NCBI GenBank assembly: GCA_021806345.1
Contig: JAJZXP010000110.1
Location: forward strand, 1 to 9,219
Direction of reading: 5' to 3'
Length of the DNA: 9,219 bases
From: Thermoplasmata archaeon
GTDB taxonomy: Archaea > Thermoplasmatota > Thermoplasmata > Thermoplasmatales > Thermoplasmataceae
This document shows positions 6,520 through 9,219 of the stretch, piece after piece. The notes beneath the pieces are model-generated. The model ran no database searches, was not told where the DNA came from, and was given only the letters and a program-made list of their open reading frames with translations. The first letter of the stretch is position 1. Each line of letters opens with the position of its first letter. The position numbers and the translations under genes are program-made.

Positions 6520-7664
6520 AAAAAATGGGAAAAAATGGAAGCATAACCCTGTTACTTATACTTAGAGCACTGTACGCCATGAATTGGTATAATGTATCTC
6601 CCCTATTATTCAAAATTACATCAACATATGGAGTAAGCCCTTCATATTCTGGACTTGTTCTTTCAGCTTTCCTTATTGGAACAGGTTTTTTCCAGATACC
6701 ATCTGGACTTGTTGCAACTAAGATAGGCTCACGGAACACAGCGCTCACAGGAATGGTCATAATGTCTGTCGCAGCAACTCTTTCAATAATTTCTATAAAC
6801 TTTACTGAGTTGCTGGTCACAAGATTCTTTGTGGGCCTTGGATCAGCTTTCTTCTTTTCCTCCGGTATTGCTGTACTGAACGATATTGATTCAACAAACG
6901 TATCGCGAAATATTGCGGCATTTAACACAGCTTTCTCAATTGGCGGTGGATTTGGAGTTGTTGGATTTGCATACTTTTCTGGTATGGCCAGGTGGCAGAC
7001 ACTTATTGGAGTTTCGGGACTGGTTACCCTAGTGGTTACAATGATAGGCTTTATTTTTATTGTGAATCACCCTCCTCCAGCAATAATTGGAAATTTCAGG
7101 GCAAAGGTAAAGGAACGAATGACTTCAAGACCATTACTCCTTCTTTCAATGTCGCTGGCAGGATATTGGGGCCTGAACTTTACCCTAGAAGAATATTTGC
7201 AGCCATTTGCAACAAATATAGGATTCAACTCCCACGTTGCAGGGATCATTGGTTCTCTATCGCTCTTTGCTGGCCTTTTAGGCATGGTATTATATGGAGT
7301 TTTCTCAAAGAGAAAGTCTCCAATTATACTTCCTTCTCTTGGTATATTTATTTCCTCAGTTGTTGCCGTTCTATTTTTCAAAATTCCAGTATACCTGTTT
7401 GCAACATCCATAATTGCTGGTACGTGCAGTGTGATAATATTTTCTCTTGAATACACTTACGTTGTGAGGATAGAGAAAGAAAAGGAGTATGTTGCTCTTG
7501 GCATTTCCATAATGAATGCTATGCAGATCGCAACAGGATCATTAATCACACTGGTTTTTGGTCTGCTGTTTAGTTTAAGCATAAGCTTCTCATGGATAGC
7601 CCTAGCACTCATAGCAATACTACTCATTCCCCTGGGCATTCCAGTCTGGAAGATTAAGGATTAA
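6516..7664 (+). CDS. MFS transporter, coupled to the AsnB-like gene
   Basis: The 382-residue product has about 12 membrane helices. Loop 2-3 shows a degenerate motif A (IPSGLVATKIGSRN, 61-74, lacking the usual acidic residue), helix 4 has RFFVGLGSAFFF (103-114), and helix 5 is glycine rich (SIGGGFGVVG, 141-150). A central loop rich in basic residues (around 190-203) separates the halves. The pattern is closer to cyanate/nitrate/organic-anion type MFS members than to drug exporters, and it differs clearly from the two other MFS proteins in the window. The ATG at 6516 overlaps the AsnB-like stop by 4 bp; no strong Shine-Dalgarno is seen (agggtaag upstream is weak), so expression probably relies on coupling. 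A second ATG follows three codons later. Its partner suggests transport of the amidation substrate or product, which is inference. Its stop overlaps that of the convergent MFS gene. Confidence 0.88.
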   Translation: MKKMGKNGSITLLLILRALYAMNWYNVSPLLFKITSTYGVSPSYSGLVLSAFLIGTGFFQIPSGLVATKIGSRNTALTGMVIMSVAATLSIISINFTELLVTRFFVGLGSAFFFSSGIAVLNDIDSTNVSRNIAAFNTAFSIGGGFGVVGFAYFSGMARWQTLIGVSGLVTLVVTMIGFIFIVNHPPPAIIGNFRAKVKERMTSRPLLLLSMSLAGYWGLNFTLEEYLQPFATNIGFNSHVAGIIGSLSLFAGLLGMVLYGVFSKRKSPIILPSLGIFISSVVAVLFFKIPVYLFATSIIAGTCSVIIFSLEYTYVVRIEKEKEYVALGISIMNAMQIATGSLITLVFGLLFSLSISFSWIALALIAILLIPLGIPVWKIKD

Positions 7665-8818
7665 TAATTATGCTCATTCATGTTTATTTTTCTCCAAAAG
7701 GGAATGAATAAAACAAACATCAATACTCCCATGGCTGTGAATGGAAGCCAGATAAGAGCGAGATCCCTGGAGAAGATAGTGAGCAATATCATACCAAGCA
7801 CGGGGGCTAGCGGTGCGGTGGCTCCTGTCAGAACTTGAAAGGATGTAAAATATTGACCCCTTTTCTCTGGAGGGGATATTTTGCTAATTGCAGTATTAAT
7901 TGATGGAGTGTTAATGTTTTCACCGAATGTGATCAATATGGTGTCTATAATAAGAAAGTCAAATCCTCTAAAAAATGGTAGCAGGGAAAATGAAAAGACG
8001 TAAAATAGGTAACCAAGATTTATTCTTGATATTTCATTGAATTTTCTAAGCAGTCTGTTGATTGGTAATTGACCGACCGTGACAACTATGCCATTAACTG
8101 AGTATAACAAACCTACCTGAAAGTCTGACATCAGGTCATACCCTTTCCAGTAAAAAGTGAGTGTTGAACCCCACTGTCCCAAAATCAGGAACATAATTGA
8201 CAGGATCAGGGTAACAATTAGAAAGGGTCTATTCTTGAAAGCAGCCAGAGTGTCAAATTTGATTTTTTCAAGTTTCTCACTATCTTCCTTAACAATTATT
8301 TTGTCCCTTTCCAAAAACGTAGCATAAATCACCAGTTCAACGAACGAAAATATCGCTGTTATAAGGAAGATGTACCCATAACCTATTCCTGCAAGAAGCC
8401 CACCTATAGTTGGCCCCATGGAAAAACCAAGGTTCTGGAGAATTCTTGTTATGCTGAATGCGGAATTTCTTTCAAATGAACTAGTATTGTTCGAAACTAT
8501 CACATTGTCTGAGGCCCCAATTATACTCATCAATGGTTCACTTAGTATGAGAACCAGGTAAATCAATATCAGGTCAGAATTTAGTATAATCAGAGCAGAA
8601 AGAACGGCAAAAAGAGTTGCCAGCAATAGATTTGATGAAATAATTACTGACTTGGCTCCTCTTCTGTCTATTATTTTTCCTGCAAATAGTGTGAGAGGCA
8701 ATGACGAGATGGCCATTGCGAATATGACAAGTCCTATTTCAATATAGGGAACTTTTCTGATTTCCAGTAGATAAAGCGGGAGAAAAATCCATAATTGCGA
8801 ACGAGAGAATACTCTCAT
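7661..8818 (-). CDS. MFS transporter (DHA1-like), N-terminus probably incomplete as called
   Basis: From the ATG at 8818 the product is 385 residues with 11-12 membrane helices, motif A AGKIIDRRGAKSV (46-58, D51) and a motif C-like QNLGFSMGPTIGG (128-140). It is a probable exporter related to the protein encoded at 1217-2398: R2, W10 and D51 match R14, W22 and D63 with identical spacing. Relative to that paralogue it lacks 12 N-terminal residues, the first half of helix 1. The codons just upstream continue this homology in frame (RRGIVVVSINQF) but contain no ATG, GTG or TTG before the in-frame TAG near 8905. The real start may be non-canonical or a start codon may have been lost; otherwise ATG 8818 gives a shortened helix 1. 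The stop codon overlaps that of the convergent MFS gene by 4 bp. The substrate is unknown. Confidence 0.85.
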   Translation of the reverse strand: MRVFSRSQLWIFLPLYLLEIRKVPYIEIGLVIFAMAISSLPLTLFAGKIIDRRGAKSVIISSNLLLATLFAVLSALIILNSDLILIYLVLILSEPLMSIIGASDNVIVSNNTSSFERNSAFSITRILQNLGFSMGPTIGGLLAGIGYGYIFLITAIFSFVELVIYATFLERDKIIVKEDSEKLEKIKFDTLAAFKNRPFLIVTLILSIMFLILGQWGSTLTFYWKGYDLMSDFQVGLLYSVNGIVVTVGQLPINRLLRKFNEISRINLGYLFYVFSFSLLPFFRGFDFLIIDTILITFGENINTPSINTAISKISPPEKRGQYFTSFQVLTGATAPLAPVLGMILLTIFSRDLALIWLPFTAMGVLMFVLFIPFWRKINMNEHNY

Positions 8819-8855
8819 AAACTGGTTTATTGATACTACTACTATCCCCCTTCTC

Positions 8856-8863
8856 TTTAATAA
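8856..8863 (-). promoter_or_regulatory. Weak TATA-like element upstream of the MFS gene at 7661-8818
   Basis: The minus-strand octamer ttattaaa is centred about 41 nt before ATG 8818, which would put the transcript start near 8834 with a leader of about 16 nt. If it is used, the upstream homologous codons would be largely untranslated. A longer AT-rich stretch at 8923-8938 is another candidate. Confidence 0.2.
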
Positions 8864-8929
8864 GGAATTGTAGGCTGTTTGAGAATTAACTGGATCGTTC
8901 GTTGGAAGCTATGCTTAAGTCAGATATAA

Positions 8930-9219
8930 TTATATAATAATTCCAGGTAAACTCTTTCCTTCATTTTTTTTGGATACTAAGGAACAGAGAGGATCATCCC
9001 CTGTCCATATACCATTCTCACAATATGCCCTGGCCCTGGAGCCCCCACAAACTTTACTAAATTGGCACTGTTTACAGTATCCGGTAAGCACTTCGCTGTT
9101 CTGGATATTGTTCAATATTTCATTATTATCAAGTATGCCCAGTATTGAATTTTCCCTTATGTTTCCTAGTTTTAACGGGAAAAGACCTGATGGATAGATA
9201 TCCCCTATCGAAGATATGA
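8930..9219 (-). CDS. Radical SAM/SPASM protein, C-terminal 95 residues (partial at window edge)
   Basis: The frame is open to the right edge, so the radical SAM core with its CxxxCxxC cluster is outside the window. What remains is a SPASM-type auxiliary cluster domain: GDIYPSGLFPLKLGNIRE, then CKQCQFSKVCGGSRARAY, then GDDPLC near the end. This CxxCxxxxxCGGSRARAY...DPLC pattern is shared with the heme-synthesis branch (AhbC/AhbD/NirJ-like) and related archaeal and bacterial SPASM families. The position often held by Cys (YPC) is Ser here, which is known in some of these subfamilies. An extra Cys follows RARAY. The role could be in heme or other cofactor or peptide modification; the N-terminal part is needed to decide. 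It ends 111 bp upstream of the next minus-strand gene. Confidence 0.83.
   Translation of the reverse strand, partial: ISSIGDIYPSGLFPLKLGNIRENSILGILDNNEILNNIQNSEVLTGYCKQCQFSKVCGGSRARAYCENGIWTGDDPLCSLVSKKNEGKSLPGIII

Noticed and set aside
6992..7450. 152-residue frame overlapping the MFS gene in another frame, and the 129-residue frame opposite it
   Set aside because: Composition is a by-product of the MFS codons; the MFS reading has motif and membrane support.
8930..9115. A separate 61-residue protein starting at TTG 9115
   Set aside because: The same frame continues upstream to the window edge with clear SPASM sequence, so this TTG is an internal Leu codon.
5797..9219. RiPP or lasso-peptide cluster (AsnB-like cyclase, transporter, radical SAM)
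   Set aside because: No precursor peptide, leader peptidase or recognition element is visible in the gaps, and the radical SAM gene is on the opposite strand beyond an unrelated transporter.

Overview
The window looks like a piece of a Thermoplasmata archaeal chromosome, most likely from a Thermoplasmatales-type acidophile. The evidence is an AT-rich sequence with AGA/AGG/ATA-rich codon use, an archaeal Lrp/AsnC regulator, the archaeal short asparagine synthetase related to AspRS/AsnRS, and an archaeal PIN-ATPase-KH protein. Several genes also carry a TATA-like element about 22-27 nt before the start codon, as expected for leaderless transcripts. The lineage is inferred from these features, not from a database match. 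I see no tRNA, rRNA, CRISPR array, insertion sequence or attachment site.

Layout from the left. The minus strand carries the 5' part of an exported YVTN-type beta-propeller protein, cut by the window edge. After a 188-bp gap come three minus-strand genes: a PaiB-like FMN-binding split-barrel protein, an MFS transporter and an Lrp/AsnC regulator, each with its own TATA-like box. The regulator is divergent from a plus-strand archaeal asparagine synthetase A. Between them lies a 16-bp perfect inverted repeat just upstream of the synthetase promoter. The synthetase converges, with a 3-nt gap, on a large minus-strand PIN-ATPase-KH gene. That gene is in turn divergent, across only 48 bp, from a plus-strand two-gene operon: a stand-alone AsnB-type synthetase domain without glutaminase, whose stop codon overlaps the start of an MFS transporter (ATGA). 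The operon converges with overlapping stop codons on a third MFS gene on the minus strand. The right edge holds the 3' end of a minus-strand radical SAM/SPASM gene.

How the genes may work together. Two unrelated amide-forming enzymes with no visible glutaminase (class II aaRS-like and PP-loop AsnB-like) sit within 3.5 kb, one beside an AsnC-family regulator and one fused translationally to a transporter. The first pair resembles the divergent asnC/asnA arrangement of E. coli. The second pair suggests an ATP-dependent amidation coupled to transport of its substrate or product; its synthetase has Gln where AsnB normally has the acyl-adenylation Glu, so its product may not be asparagine. The remaining genes look like independent housekeeping, redox and transport functions. 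No gap exceeds 300 bp; the longest are 362-549 and 2895-3024.
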